DNA from: CAYPXJ01 sp964414595
Lineage (GTDB): Bacteria > Pseudomonadota > Alphaproteobacteria > Rickettsiales > CAIJLX01
NCBI GenBank assembly: GCA_964414595.1
Contig: CAYPXJ010000062.1
Span: forward strand, 1 to 7,606
Direction of reading: 5' to 3'
Length of the DNA stretch: 7,606 nt
Shown one piece after another: positions 1 through 6,752 of the stretch. The translations under genes were made by a program, and so were the position numbers. Under the pieces are notes generated by a model, which saw nothing but the letters and a program-made list of their open reading frames with translations, was not told where the DNA came from and made no database searches. Within the stretch, counting starts at the first letter, position 1; every line of letters starts with the position of its first letter.

Positions 1-606
1 AAATCAGACGAAGCTGCCTATGATGCGCTTGTAAAAAAATATACGTCTGAGACGCAAAGCACAGAGCTCGGCTTATCTCCGGCACCTGCACGCCAGCCAG
101 ATATGCCAGATGCTCAACTGGATTTGGCCGGCCTTCGCAAGGCATGGGAAGATATGCGGGATACGCATGATTTCCATATTATTCTAAAAAAATTCCGCGC
201 AGGTCGTGTTCAGGCTTTGCGCCTTGTTGGTAAAGACCTCTCTTACCAAGTGAAAGCGGAAGCTTTCCGCGAAGCGCTTAATAAAGCCGCAGCTAAAGAA
301 TGCGGTATCATGGTATTCGTTGGTAATCCGGGTTGCATTCAGATTCACAGCGGTACGGTAAAAAATCTGAAAGAAGTAGGCCCTTGGTATAACGTGCTTG
401 ATCCAAATTTTAATCTGCATCTGCGTGAGGATCATATCGCCAGCGCTTGGATTGTAAAAAAACCGACAACAGATGGTGTCGTTACCTCGCTTGAACTCTA
501 CGATAAAGACGGCGAGAACATCGCATTGCTCTTCGGCGAACGCAAACCCGGCATTCCCGAGCTTGAGCTCTGGCGCGAGATTGTTGCCGAACTTCCGCAC
601 GCATAA
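1..606 (+). CDS. hemS: HemS/HmuS-family heme-handling protein, C-terminal part (5' end outside window)
   Basis: The reading frame is open from the first base, so the gene starts upstream; 201 residues are visible. Family members are about 340-350 residues and are made of two similar halves. This piece covers the whole second half plus the linker. It matches the family along its length: a W-x-x-M-x-D-x-H-D-F-H segment at partial residues 50-59, LKKF and QALRLVG just after, IMVFVGNPGCIQIHSG in the middle, then NPNFNLH-like, AWIVKKPTTDGVVTSLE and the closing WREIVAEL. The His in DTHDF (bases 166-168) is the likely counterpart of the axial heme ligand known in HemS/PhuS; that assignment is from memory of the family. 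The protein is cytoplasmic and accepts imported heme, acting as a heme chaperone or degrading factor. It lies 7 bases upstream of exbB and heads the visible part of the heme operon. The internal ATG at 103 is not the start, because family-like sequence continues upstream of it. Confidence 0.92.
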   Translation, partial: KSDEAAYDALVKKYTSETQSTELGLSPAPARQPDMPDAQLDLAGLRKAWEDMRDTHDFHIILKKFRAGRVQALRLVGKDLSYQVKAEAFREALNKAAAKECGIMVFVGNPGCIQIHSGTVKNLKEVGPWYNVLDPNFNLHLREDHIASAWIVKKPTTDGVVTSLELYDKDGENIALLFGERKPGIPELELWREIVAELPHA

Positions 607-613
607 GGTTCCC

Positions 614-1240
614 ATGCAATGGTTCACAAGCTTGGGCCTGATGGGCTATCCGATGGTGCTGCTCTCCTTTGCAGCGCTTGTTATCATTGCCGAAAGAGCG
701 CTTTTCTTTATGAAGCACAGGCGCCTTACAGGGCCTGAGATTCTAGCGGGGTTTGAACGCCAGGCCAGCGCTATTAAGCATAAAGATTATGCCAGACTAA
801 GTGCGCTACTGTGGGAAAATAAGAAATTACAGAAAGCATCCCGCGACGAAGTGCTTTCCCTTGCCGTTCAGGAAACGCAGAAAAAATATTTTCTGGGCAC
901 ACATACCTTGCGTGTTATTTCTGCCATGAGCCCATTGATGGGCTTACTTGGAACAGTTCTGGGAATGATTCATTCTTTCCATAGTCTCGCCAGTCATCAA
1001 GGGCCTGTAAGCCCCGCACTCTTGGCCGACGGTCTTTCAGAAGCCATGTACACCACTGCGTTTGGCTTGATTATTGCTCTACCTTGCCTACTGGCGGCAC
1101 ATGTTTATCAGCGGCTGGCCGAACAGCATGTTGATACTCTTACCCATGCGCTAAATAATCTGAGTCTTTCGTTTGAAGGCGCATCTTTGGGCGCTAACGA
1201 TAAAGAAGATCCAAAGCCTTCGCTTAAAAAAGTAGCGTAA
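614..1240 (+). CDS. exbB: ExbB, MotA/TolQ/ExbB-family proton channel subunit
   Basis: This 208-residue inner-membrane protein forms the proton channel that, with ExbD, energises TonB-dependent outer-membrane receptors. Three membrane segments are visible, at about residues 10-30, 102-124 and 143-165, with a long cytoplasmic stretch between the first two. Family signatures are AERALFF after the first helix, SPLMGLLGTVLGMI in the second (residues 106-119) and LSEAMYTTAFGLIIALP in the third. Glu143 in that segment corresponds to the conserved transmembrane Glu of ExbB, and Thr114 and Thr147/148 line up with conserved channel threonines. The ATG at 614 is chosen because an AAGG at 605-608 sits 5 bases upstream. 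Starts further upstream (such as 473) would add non-family residues and overlap hemS by about 130 bases. It could be called TolQ-like, but the heme-uptake neighbours and the following exbD favour ExbB. Confidence 0.9.
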   Translation: MQWFTSLGLMGYPMVLLSFAALVIIAERALFFMKHRRLTGPEILAGFERQASAIKHKDYARLSALLWENKKLQKASRDEVLSLAVQETQKKYFLGTHTLRVISAMSPLMGLLGTVLGMIHSFHSLASHQGPVSPALLADGLSEAMYTTAFGLIIALPCLLAAHVYQRLAEQHVDTLTHALNNLSLSFEGASLGANDKEDPKPSLKKVA

Positions 1241-1241
1241 C

Positions 1242-1664
1242 ATGATCCACTCTTCCACTGCGCGTAAAAGTAGCCTGACGGATTTTTTTGTCGATACCAC
1301 GGCAATGGTGGATATGATGTTTATCCTCACGTTTTTCTTTATGCTAACGGCGCAATCTTTGCCCTTTGGCATGGAAGTGAATCTGCCGCAAACCGGCACC
1401 AAAGCCATGGAACAAAAAGAAAAACAGATTACGCTTTCCATTCCCAACAACGCCAATGAATGGCTAATTGATGGCACGCCCTATCAGGATTTCGGCGGCG
1501 CCAAAGCCGCCATTCTTTCTCGTATCCAAGCCCAGCCTGGTTTGCAGGTTATTATCGCAGGCGATAGTAAAGCCCCGATTGAAAAACTATACCAAGCTAT
1601 GGTTTTTTTGAGTGAAAATAACATCCCAACCGCCAGTATACTCATGGAAAGCGAAGGTCGTTAA
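1242..1664 (+). CDS. exbD: ExbD, TonB-system energiser subunit (ExbD/TolR family)
   Basis: This 140-residue protein has the standard ExbD/TolR layout: a short cytoplasmic N-terminus, one membrane helix at about residues 20-38, then a periplasmic domain of roughly 100 residues. Asp24 in the segment AMVDMMFILTFFF matches the essential transmembrane Asp of ExbD (Asp25 in E. coli), which carries protons in the ExbB/ExbD motor. The periplasmic part contains the usual late segment with IIAGDSKAP and a helix leading to the C-terminus. The start codon lies one base after the exbB stop and no good ribosome-binding site is seen, so translation is probably coupled to exbB. The last base of its stop codon is the first base of the hmuT start. 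No tonB follows; it must be elsewhere, possibly upstream of the window. Confidence 0.9.
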   Translation: MIHSSTARKSSLTDFFVDTTAMVDMMFILTFFFMLTAQSLPFGMEVNLPQTGTKAMEQKEKQITLSIPNNANEWLIDGTPYQDFGGAKAAILSRIQAQPGLQVIIAGDSKAPIEKLYQAMVFLSENNIPTASILMESEGR

Positions 1665-2512
1665 TGCGTATTCTTATTCTTTTATTCTGTTTGTTTTTTA
1701 CTTTCGAAACGCAAGCTCAAGATATCCGTATTGTTTCGGTAGGTGGCGGCCTCACAGAAACAATTTTTACCCTCGATGCCGGCGATAAAATTGTGGGTGT
1801 TGATACCACAAGCACCTATCCTGAAGCAGTCAACCAATTACCAAAGCTTGGATACCAGCGTCAGCTTTCTGCAGAAGGAATTTTGGCGCTTCGCCCTACT
1901 CATCTGGTGGTTACACAAGAAGCAGGCCCAGCTACAACCATCGATCAGGTGCACAAAGCGGGTGTAAAAATTATTCGTATTCAAAGTTCACCCAACCTTG
2001 CAGATATTACCAAGCAAATAGAAACCCTCGCAGATTTAACCGGTCGTCAGCAACAAGGCAAAGAGCTCATTGCGCAGGTAACTAAAGAGTATAAAGATTT
2101 GGCATCCATAGTGGATGGCCAAAAGCGCCCTAAAGTACTTTTTCTAATGAGCGCTGGTCCGGGTGGCATGTTAGCAGCAGGCCGTAATACTGCAGCCGAT
2201 ACCATTATTTCTCTTGCTGGTGGCACCAATGCAATTACCGCTTATGACGGATACAAGCCTCTTAACGCAGAAGCCAATCTCATCATTGAACCAGAAGCTA
2301 TTATCACCACGTCACAAACCGTGCAGATGCTGGGAGGCTTAGAGCCCATTGTAAATATGCCCGGCATAGCTGGCACACCTGCAGCTCAGGAAAAACGCTT
2401 CCTTATTTTTGATGGCCAATCGCTCCTCGGTTTTAGCCCGCGCACCTCCGTTACACTCAAGGCGCTTTTCCACCAACTGCATCCAACTGCAAATCTCGCC
2501 AGCCAAAAATAA
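1664..2512 (+). CDS. hmuT: HmuT, periplasmic heme-binding protein of the heme ABC importer
   Basis: This 282-residue cluster A-III substrate-binding protein captures heme in the periplasm and delivers it to HmuUV. A signal peptide covers about residues 1-18: a short basic start, a hydrophobic core rich in Leu and Phe, and a TQA|QD-type signal peptidase I site. The only early Cys (residue 9) lies in the hydrophobic core without a lipobox, so it is not a lipoprotein. The family motif LGYQRQLSAEGILALRPTH (62-80) includes Tyr64, the conserved axial heme ligand. Later signatures are LAAGRNTAADTIISLAGGTNA and LLGFSPRT. There is no His between residue 97 and the extreme C-terminus, so a second axial His of the Yersinia HmuT type seems absent. 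GAAGG at 1653-1657 is a good ribosome-binding site 6 bases before the ATG, which overlaps the exbD stop (TAATG). Confidence 0.92.
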   Translation: MRILILLFCLFFTFETQAQDIRIVSVGGGLTETIFTLDAGDKIVGVDTTSTYPEAVNQLPKLGYQRQLSAEGILALRPTHLVVTQEAGPATTIDQVHKAGVKIIRIQSSPNLADITKQIETLADLTGRQQQGKELIAQVTKEYKDLASIVDGQKRPKVLFLMSAGPGGMLAAGRNTAADTIISLAGGTNAITAYDGYKPLNAEANLIIEPEAIITTSQTVQMLGGLEPIVNMPGIAGTPAAQEKRFLIFDGQSLLGFSPRTSVTLKALFHQLHPTANLASQK

Positions 2513-2513
2513 T

Positions 2514-3518
2514 ATGCCACGTATCGCGCTGATTCTACTTTTAGCGGTTCTTGTTGTTAGCGCGGTAGCTTCCTTATATTTTGGTGCAGCCAATATTGGT
2601 TTTGATACATTTAAAGGCTGGCTGACTTCCGACCCTTCCTATATTTCGCAAATTCATATCCTCGAAAATCTACGTCTGCCGCGCGTATTATTAGCCATAC
2701 TTGTTGGTTTTGCGTTAGCAGGGTCAGGAGCGGCATTACAAGGCTTAACCCGCAACCCACTTGTTGAACCCGCACTTATTGGTGTTTCCAGCGGGGCAGC
2801 GTTTGGTGCGGTATCCTATCTGGTTTTTGCCGCCGCTTGGTGGCCTGGTCTTTTGCAGGAAGCTCGCTATTTGGGTTTACCCTTATTCGCCTTTGCAGGC
2901 GCCCTCTTCACCAGTTGGAGCTGTTACCGAATCGCCCAATTTTCCGGCATCTTAAATAATACAACCCTTTTGCTTTGCGGCATCGCTGTAAATGCCATTG
3001 CGGCAAGTGCCGTCGGGATCGTGCTTTATTTGAGTAACGATCAACAGCTGCGTACCTTTATTTTCTGGAGTTTGGGTAGTTTGAGTGGCGCAAGCTGGCA
3101 GATTTTCTGGTTAGCATTACCCTGGGTGTTACTTTCTTGCCTGGCACTTTTTTACGCCGCCTACAAACTTAACATCCTATCTCTGGGCGAACGCGAAGCT
3201 CTCCACCTAGGCATCGATTTGGCCAGACTGAAACGTTATGTCATCCTATGGTCTGCTCTTGGCGTGGGCGCGGCCGTTGCGGCATCAGGCATGATCGGGT
3301 TTGTGGGCCTCATGGCACCTCATCTCGCCCGGCATTTCACCGGTGCAGACTACCGTTATATGCTACCGGCGTCCTGCATAACAGGCGGCATATTGGTACT
3401 TTTTGCCGATAGCATTTCGCGCACGATTGTTGCCCCGTCTGAGCTACCTATTGGTATCCTCACCAGCTTGATTGGCGCACCCTTTTTCCTTTTACTTTTA
3501 CAACGGCAAAAAACATGA
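2514..3518 (+). CDS. hmuU: HmuU, FecCD-family heme ABC permease
   Basis: This 334-residue inner-membrane permease forms the heme channel as a dimer with the HmuV ATPase. It is hydrophobic throughout, consistent with the ten helices of the FecCD/BtuC family, and has normal length. Signatures in order are LRLPR (residues 53-57), GAALQGLTRNPLVEPALIGVSSGAA split around residues 72-96, LSLGEREALHLGI at 222-234 (the cytoplasmic loop that contacts the ATPase), and SGMIGFVGLMAPHLAR at 258-273 followed by FTGADYR. The start at 2514 lies one base after the hmuT stop. The in-frame ATG at 2409 is rejected because it lies inside hmuT and would add 35 non-family polar residues. The gene overlaps hmuV by four bases (ATGA). 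Specificity for heme rather than siderophore or cobalamin is inferred from the hemS and hmuT neighbours. Confidence 0.93.
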   Translation: MPRIALILLLAVLVVSAVASLYFGAANIGFDTFKGWLTSDPSYISQIHILENLRLPRVLLAILVGFALAGSGAALQGLTRNPLVEPALIGVSSGAAFGAVSYLVFAAAWWPGLLQEARYLGLPLFAFAGALFTSWSCYRIAQFSGILNNTTLLLCGIAVNAIAASAVGIVLYLSNDQQLRTFIFWSLGSLSGASWQIFWLALPWVLLSCLALFYAAYKLNILSLGEREALHLGIDLARLKRYVILWSALGVGAAVAASGMIGFVGLMAPHLARHFTGADYRYMLPASCITGGILVLFADSISRTIVAPSELPIGILTSLIGAPFFLLLLQRQKT

Positions 3519-4297
3519 CCATTACAGCAAAAAATATTTCCTGGTCAGTGAAGCAGAAAAAGATTTTGCATGATGTATCGCTAAAAGCGGAGCCCGGTAA
3601 GCATGTGGCTATCATAGGGCCAAATGGTGCGGGCAAAACAAGTTTGCTGCGTATTTTGGCTGGCGAGTTTTCTCCGAAAGAGGGGGCAATTCATTATGGA
3701 AAAAATACTCTTTCATCGCTTTCTTTAGATGAACTGGCGAAAACCCGCGCCGTGATGTCACAACATACGGAAATGCACTTTCCCTTCACTGTTGCGCAAA
3801 TTGTAGCGATGGGACGTTTCCCCCATGGCAAGCAACCGAGTAAAGACGATTACACCATTATGGATCAGATGATGAAAGCTTGTGATATCTATCATCTACG
3901 TGACCAAAACAGCCAAACACTCTCCGGTGGCGAGCAACAACGCATGCACGCGGCACGCGTGCTCACCCAAATCTGGAGCAACGAAACAAAATCAAAACCA
4001 CGTTATCTGTTTTTAGATGAGCCGGTGGCAAGCCTCGATATTCATCATCAACTCATGTTGCTCAACTACCTTACCGCACTTAAAAAAATGAATGTCGGTA
4101 TTATTTCCATTCTGCATGATCTAAACCTCGCCGCACGTTACGCAGATAAAATTTTGCTGCTCAAAGATGGTAAATCCTTTGCTTATGGCAACCCTAAAAC
4201 TGTGCTTACACATGAAAACATTCTGGCCAGTTTTGCCATTGATGCTATTGTCCAATTGCATCCCACACGCAACCATCCTTACATTTTGGCCGCCTAA
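3515..4297 (+). CDS. hmuV: HmuV, heme importer ATP-binding subunit
   Basis: This 260-residue ABC ATPase drives heme import through HmuU. All nucleotide-binding motifs are present: Walker A GPNGAGKT (35-42), Q-loop Gln83, signature LSGGE (136-140), Walker B YLFLDE (164-169), D-loop ASLD (172-175) and switch His201. The segment between signature and Walker B is slightly longer than in generic ABC proteins (QIWSNETKSKPRYLFLDEP), as is usual in HmuV, where a variable insert precedes PRYL. The product is cytoplasmic and peripheral to the membrane. Its ATG overlaps the hmuU stop, and no clear ribosome-binding site is seen, so it is probably translationally coupled. Its own stop overlaps the start of the downstream reductase gene by one base. 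Confidence 0.94.
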   Translation: MTITAKNISWSVKQKKILHDVSLKAEPGKHVAIIGPNGAGKTSLLRILAGEFSPKEGAIHYGKNTLSSLSLDELAKTRAVMSQHTEMHFPFTVAQIVAMGRFPHGKQPSKDDYTIMDQMMKACDIYHLRDQNSQTLSGGEQQRMHAARVLTQIWSNETKSKPRYLFLDEPVASLDIHHQLMLLNYLTALKKMNVGIISILHDLNLAARYADKILLLKDGKSFAYGNPKTVLTHENILASFAIDAIVQLHPTRNHPYILAA

Positions 4298-5337
4298 TGG
4301 ACTATCGCAAACTTGGAAATACCGACTTACGCGTCAGCCTTATCTGCCTTGGCACGATGACCTGGGGTGAGCAGAATACAGAAGAACAGGCGCACACCCA
4401 AATGGACTTCTCGCTGGAACGCGGTGTGAATTTTTTTGATACAGCCGAAATGTACCCGGTTCCTCCCCGAGCTGAAACACAGGGACGCACAGAAAGCTAT
4501 ATCGGAACATGGTTTGCCAAGCGCAAATCACGCAACAAAATTATTCTAGCAACAAAAGTAACCGGAAAATCTGAAGGATTTAATTACATTCGCGGTAGTA
4601 TGACACGCCTGAATCGCGAACATATCACACAGGCACTTGAAGCAAGCCTAAAACGATTACAAACAGACTATATTGATCTTTACCAACTCCATTGGCCGGA
4701 TAGGGATACAAACAACTTCGGCAAATTGGCTTATGAAGCACCTAAGCAGGATAACAGCATACCTTTAGAAGAAACACTGGAAGTTCTGCAGGATTTTGTA
4801 AAGCAGGGCAAAATTCGCCATGTCGGTCTTTCCAATGAAACGCCATGGGGACTAATGCATGCCCTGCACTTACATCGCACGCAGGATTTGCCGCGAATCG
4901 TGAGTATTCAAAATCCGTATAGTCTACTTAATCGCACCTTTGAAATCGGCCTCTCAGAATGCTCCATTCGGGAATCATGTGGGCTACTTGCCTATTCGCC
5001 GCTTGGTTTTGGTGTTCTCACGGGAAAATATATGGAAGAACAAAAGCCGGCGAACGCACGGCTTTCGTTATTTAGTCGTTTTCAGCGTTATCAGGGTGCT
5101 AAAGCAAAAGAAGCTACGGAACGTTATGTAAACATTGCCCGGAGACATAATCTTGTTCCTGCACAAATGGCGCTGGCTTTTGTGAACCAGCAGCCTTTTG
5201 TGACGAGCAATATTATTGGCGCAACAACGATTGAACAGTTGCAAACCAACATCGAAAGTATCTACGTCAAATTATCGGAAGAAGTGATAAAAGAAATCAA
5301 CGACGTGCAAACGGATATCCAAAACCCCTGCCCTTAA
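4297..5337 (+). CDS. tas: Tas-type NADP(H)-dependent aldo/keto reductase
   Basis: At 346 residues this has the same length as E. coli Tas as I recall it, and matches it closely throughout: LGTMTWGEQNTEEQAH near the start, NFFDTAEMYPVPPRAETQGRTE (45-66), LKRLQTDYIDLYQLHWP (118-134), SIQNPYSLLNRTFE, AYSPLGFGVLTGKY, and QMALAFVNQQPFV with GATT near the end. The aldo/keto reductase tetrad is present: Asp48, Tyr53, Lys87 and His132. The fold is a cytoplasmic (beta/alpha)8 barrel that reduces carbonyls with NADPH; the physiological substrate of Tas proteins is not well defined. The ATG shares a base with the hmuV stop (TAATG), so the gene is probably transcribed and translated with the heme importer. 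It may serve heme metabolism or redox balance under iron limitation, or may simply be carried along; the sequence does not decide. It converges with the minus-strand EAL gene and overlaps it by four bases. Confidence 0.92.
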   Translation: MDYRKLGNTDLRVSLICLGTMTWGEQNTEEQAHTQMDFSLERGVNFFDTAEMYPVPPRAETQGRTESYIGTWFAKRKSRNKIILATKVTGKSEGFNYIRGSMTRLNREHITQALEASLKRLQTDYIDLYQLHWPDRDTNNFGKLAYEAPKQDNSIPLEETLEVLQDFVKQGKIRHVGLSNETPWGLMHALHLHRTQDLPRIVSIQNPYSLLNRTFEIGLSECSIRESCGLLAYSPLGFGVLTGKYMEEQKPANARLSLFSRFQRYQGAKAKEATERYVNIARRHNLVPAQMALAFVNQQPFVTSNIIGATTIEQLQTNIESIYVKLSEEVIKEINDVQTDIQNPCP

Positions 5338-6666
5338 GCGGCCGCGGGCGCCCAGGCGCGCTCAACCTTCGGCTCACCAAAATAATATCCTTGCAGAAAG
5401 TCGATATTCATATCGATAAGAATTTTTGCAACATCACCGGTCTCTACGAATTCTGCGATAGTCTTAAGGNNNNNNNNNNTCTTAAGGCCATAGCTACTGG
5501 TGAAATCGAGCAGCGTTTTCACAAAAAGACGGTTATCTGAATTATTCACCAAATCCCGAATAAACGCGCCATCGATCTTAATCATATCAACCGAAAGAAG
5601 TTTCAGCTGTCGGAAAGACGTATAACCAGCGCCAAAATCATCCAGCGCCACCTGACAACCCAGGCCTTGCAACGAAGCCACGAAATAGGCCGTTTGGCGT
5701 AAATCACGCTGCGCCGCCGTCTCAGTAATTTCTACAATAATGCGCGAAGCCAGCTCATAATGATTAAGCAGTTTCGTGCACATTTTTAGCCAATCCGCAT
5801 CATCCGTAGTCAGATTCGAAATGTTGAAGGAAAGCTTCAGATTTGGAAATTGCCGCAATTCCAACACCGCATTTTCCAGCATGATACGGTCGATCATTTT
5901 GATAAAGTTCATTTTCTCTGCCAACGGAATTAATGCCGAGGCAGTGGTGTATTTTCCTGGAGAAGCTTCTACACGCAGCAAGCTTTCGTAAAACTCTACA
6001 TGTCCTGTCTTTGAACTCACCACAGGCTGATAGGCTGTACGAAATTTGTTATTTTCAATAACATCCTGAATATAATGCGCCATGCGCGCAGGGCTCTCCT
6101 CCTCACTCTCTTCCTGCGTAATATTTTTATAATTTGCATAGAAAAGTTTAGAGGGGTTTTTAGCGTCGTTGAGCGCAATATAGGATTTATAAAAAGCATC
6201 GCGTGCATTGGTAGCCGTAGCTGGAAAATCTACCACTCCAAATGAAGCAAGCACATGCATGGGCTTCTTGAACTCCGGCGTTTCAAATTCCGAAATCACA
6301 TCGTTAATTTTGTGCAGTATGGCTAGCGTTTCTTCTTCTGTTGATTCAGGCAAAACAATGGCAAAATGGTCAAGATTAAGCTGATAGGTTACATGGTTTT
6401 GACCCAGCTCCTCTTCAATCGCCGTTAGCAATTTTTGCATCAGCGCATCGGCAAACTCGACATTATACCAGCTGATAATGGAACAGAGATTATCAATCGC
6501 AAATGTCAGATACGCGCCCGAAGTGCCGTTTTGCTTGGCATTTTNNNNNNNNNNCAATAACACCTTCCAGATAATCGTAAAAATTATCCTCCAGGTCATA
6601 GGGTGCGGATTGCGGTTTTATTTCTGCTTTGGCCAAGTTTTTTACCTCGTCCGGAAATTCTAGCAT
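5334..6666 (-). CDS. Degenerate GGDEF + EAL domain protein, probable c-di-GMP phosphodiesterase or effector (interrupted by two N gaps)
   Basis: The assembled sequence breaks this gene with two 10-N runs. With both closed, the protein is about 434 residues. The start at 6666 is an ATG in the frame that reads MLEFPDEVKNLAKAE and continues, acidic and helical, to the gap at 6554; a TGA lies upstream in that frame. Residues about 30-170 form a GGDEF-like domain whose active-site motif is NLDHF (bases 6363-6377) instead of GG(D/E)EF, so no cyclase activity is expected. Residues about 195-430 are an EAL domain. The signature is ESL instead of EAL, but the metal- and substrate-binding positions look intact: Glu of ESL, Asn in FNIS, Glu in EITE, the DDFGAGY pair, Lys in IKID, Glu in IAEFVE and Gln in QGYYF. 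Hydrolysis of c-di-GMP is therefore plausible. No membrane helix or sensory domain is present, so it is cytoplasmic. Without gap closure, translation would start wrongly at 6599 with 15 out-of-frame residues. Confidence 0.85.
5470..5479. other. Scaffold gap (10 N), probable false gap with duplicated flanks
   Basis: Ten Ns lie between two copies of TCTTAAGG (5462-5469 and 5480-5487). Removing the Ns and one copy takes out 18 bases and joins the minus-strand protein as SSYGLKTIAEFVET, the expected uninterrupted EAL motif. The Ns therefore most likely mark overlapping contig ends rather than missing sequence. Confidence 0.85.
6545..6554. other. Scaffold gap (10 N) causing an apparent frameshift
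   Basis: The coding frames on the two sides of this run are compatible only if the true gap is a multiple of three bases, whereas ten Ns shift the frame. Joining the flanks directly reads LEGVIENAKQNGTSGAYL, which looks like the natural start of a GGDEF-type domain. The run length is thus a placeholder. Unlike the other gap, the flanks share no repeated bases. Confidence 0.75.
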
Positions 6667-6752
6667 TTTCCACCATCTCAGGCAAAATTCTTTTATGTAT
6701 TTTCAACATGGTTGAGATTGATTTTACGCTCCTTTCCCGATATAGGCGCATT
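6667..6752. promoter_or_regulatory. Divergent intergenic region between the EAL gene and the ABC-2 permease
   Basis: These 86 bases separate two divergent starts and should hold the promoters of both genes. On the + strand, TTGATT (6718-6723) and TATAGG (6741-6746) are 17 bases apart. However, the latter lies so close to the ATG at 6753 that a transcript from it would be leaderless, and it overlaps the likely ribosome-binding site (AGG at 6744-6746). No convincing minus-strand -35/-10 pair was found. The individual promoter elements are weak guesses. Confidence 0.3.

Larger units (their letters stand above)
1..5337 (+). other. Heme-uptake operon hemS-exbB-exbD-hmuT-hmuU-hmuV-tas
   Basis: Seven same-strand genes are joined by spacings of +7, +1, -1, +1, -4 and -1 bases in order. 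No promoter- or terminator-sized space exists between any two, so a single transcript is very likely. The set supplies energy transduction (ExbBD), periplasmic capture (HmuT), inner-membrane import (HmuUV) and cytoplasmic handling (HemS). The outer-membrane receptor, TonB and the operon promoter are not in the window; they may lie upstream of base 1. Iron control by Fur or Irr is usual for such operons, but no operator can be seen here. Confidence 0.85.

Noticed and set aside
473..613. Upstream extension of exbB from the ATG at 473
   Set aside because: The extra 47 residues lie wholly within hemS, are polar and unlike ExbB; family similarity and a ribosome-binding site support 614.
184..627. 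Minus-strand open frame of 147 residues opposite hemS
   Set aside because: It lies opposite hemS, which is clearly coding, and its Cys/Phe-rich translation resembles no family I know.
2409..2513. Upstream extension of hmuU from the ATG at 2409
   Set aside because: The added residues overlap the end of hmuT in another frame and resemble no FecCD permease; 2514 gives a normal N-terminal helix.
5043..5065. Perfect inverted repeat AAAGCCG / CGGCTTT with a 9-base loop, considered as a terminator
   Set aside because: It lies inside tas within a conserved family segment and is not followed by a T run.
5338..5353. GC-rich palindromes GCGGCCGC and GGGCGCCC next to the convergent stops, considered as a bidirectional terminator
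   Set aside because: They are back-to-back palindromes without loops or flanking T runs and encode the end of the EAL protein.
6603..6752. Upstream extension of the ABC-2 permease from the ATG at 6603
   Set aside because: It would overlap the reconstructed N-terminus of the opposite-strand EAL gene and adds residues not typical of the family.
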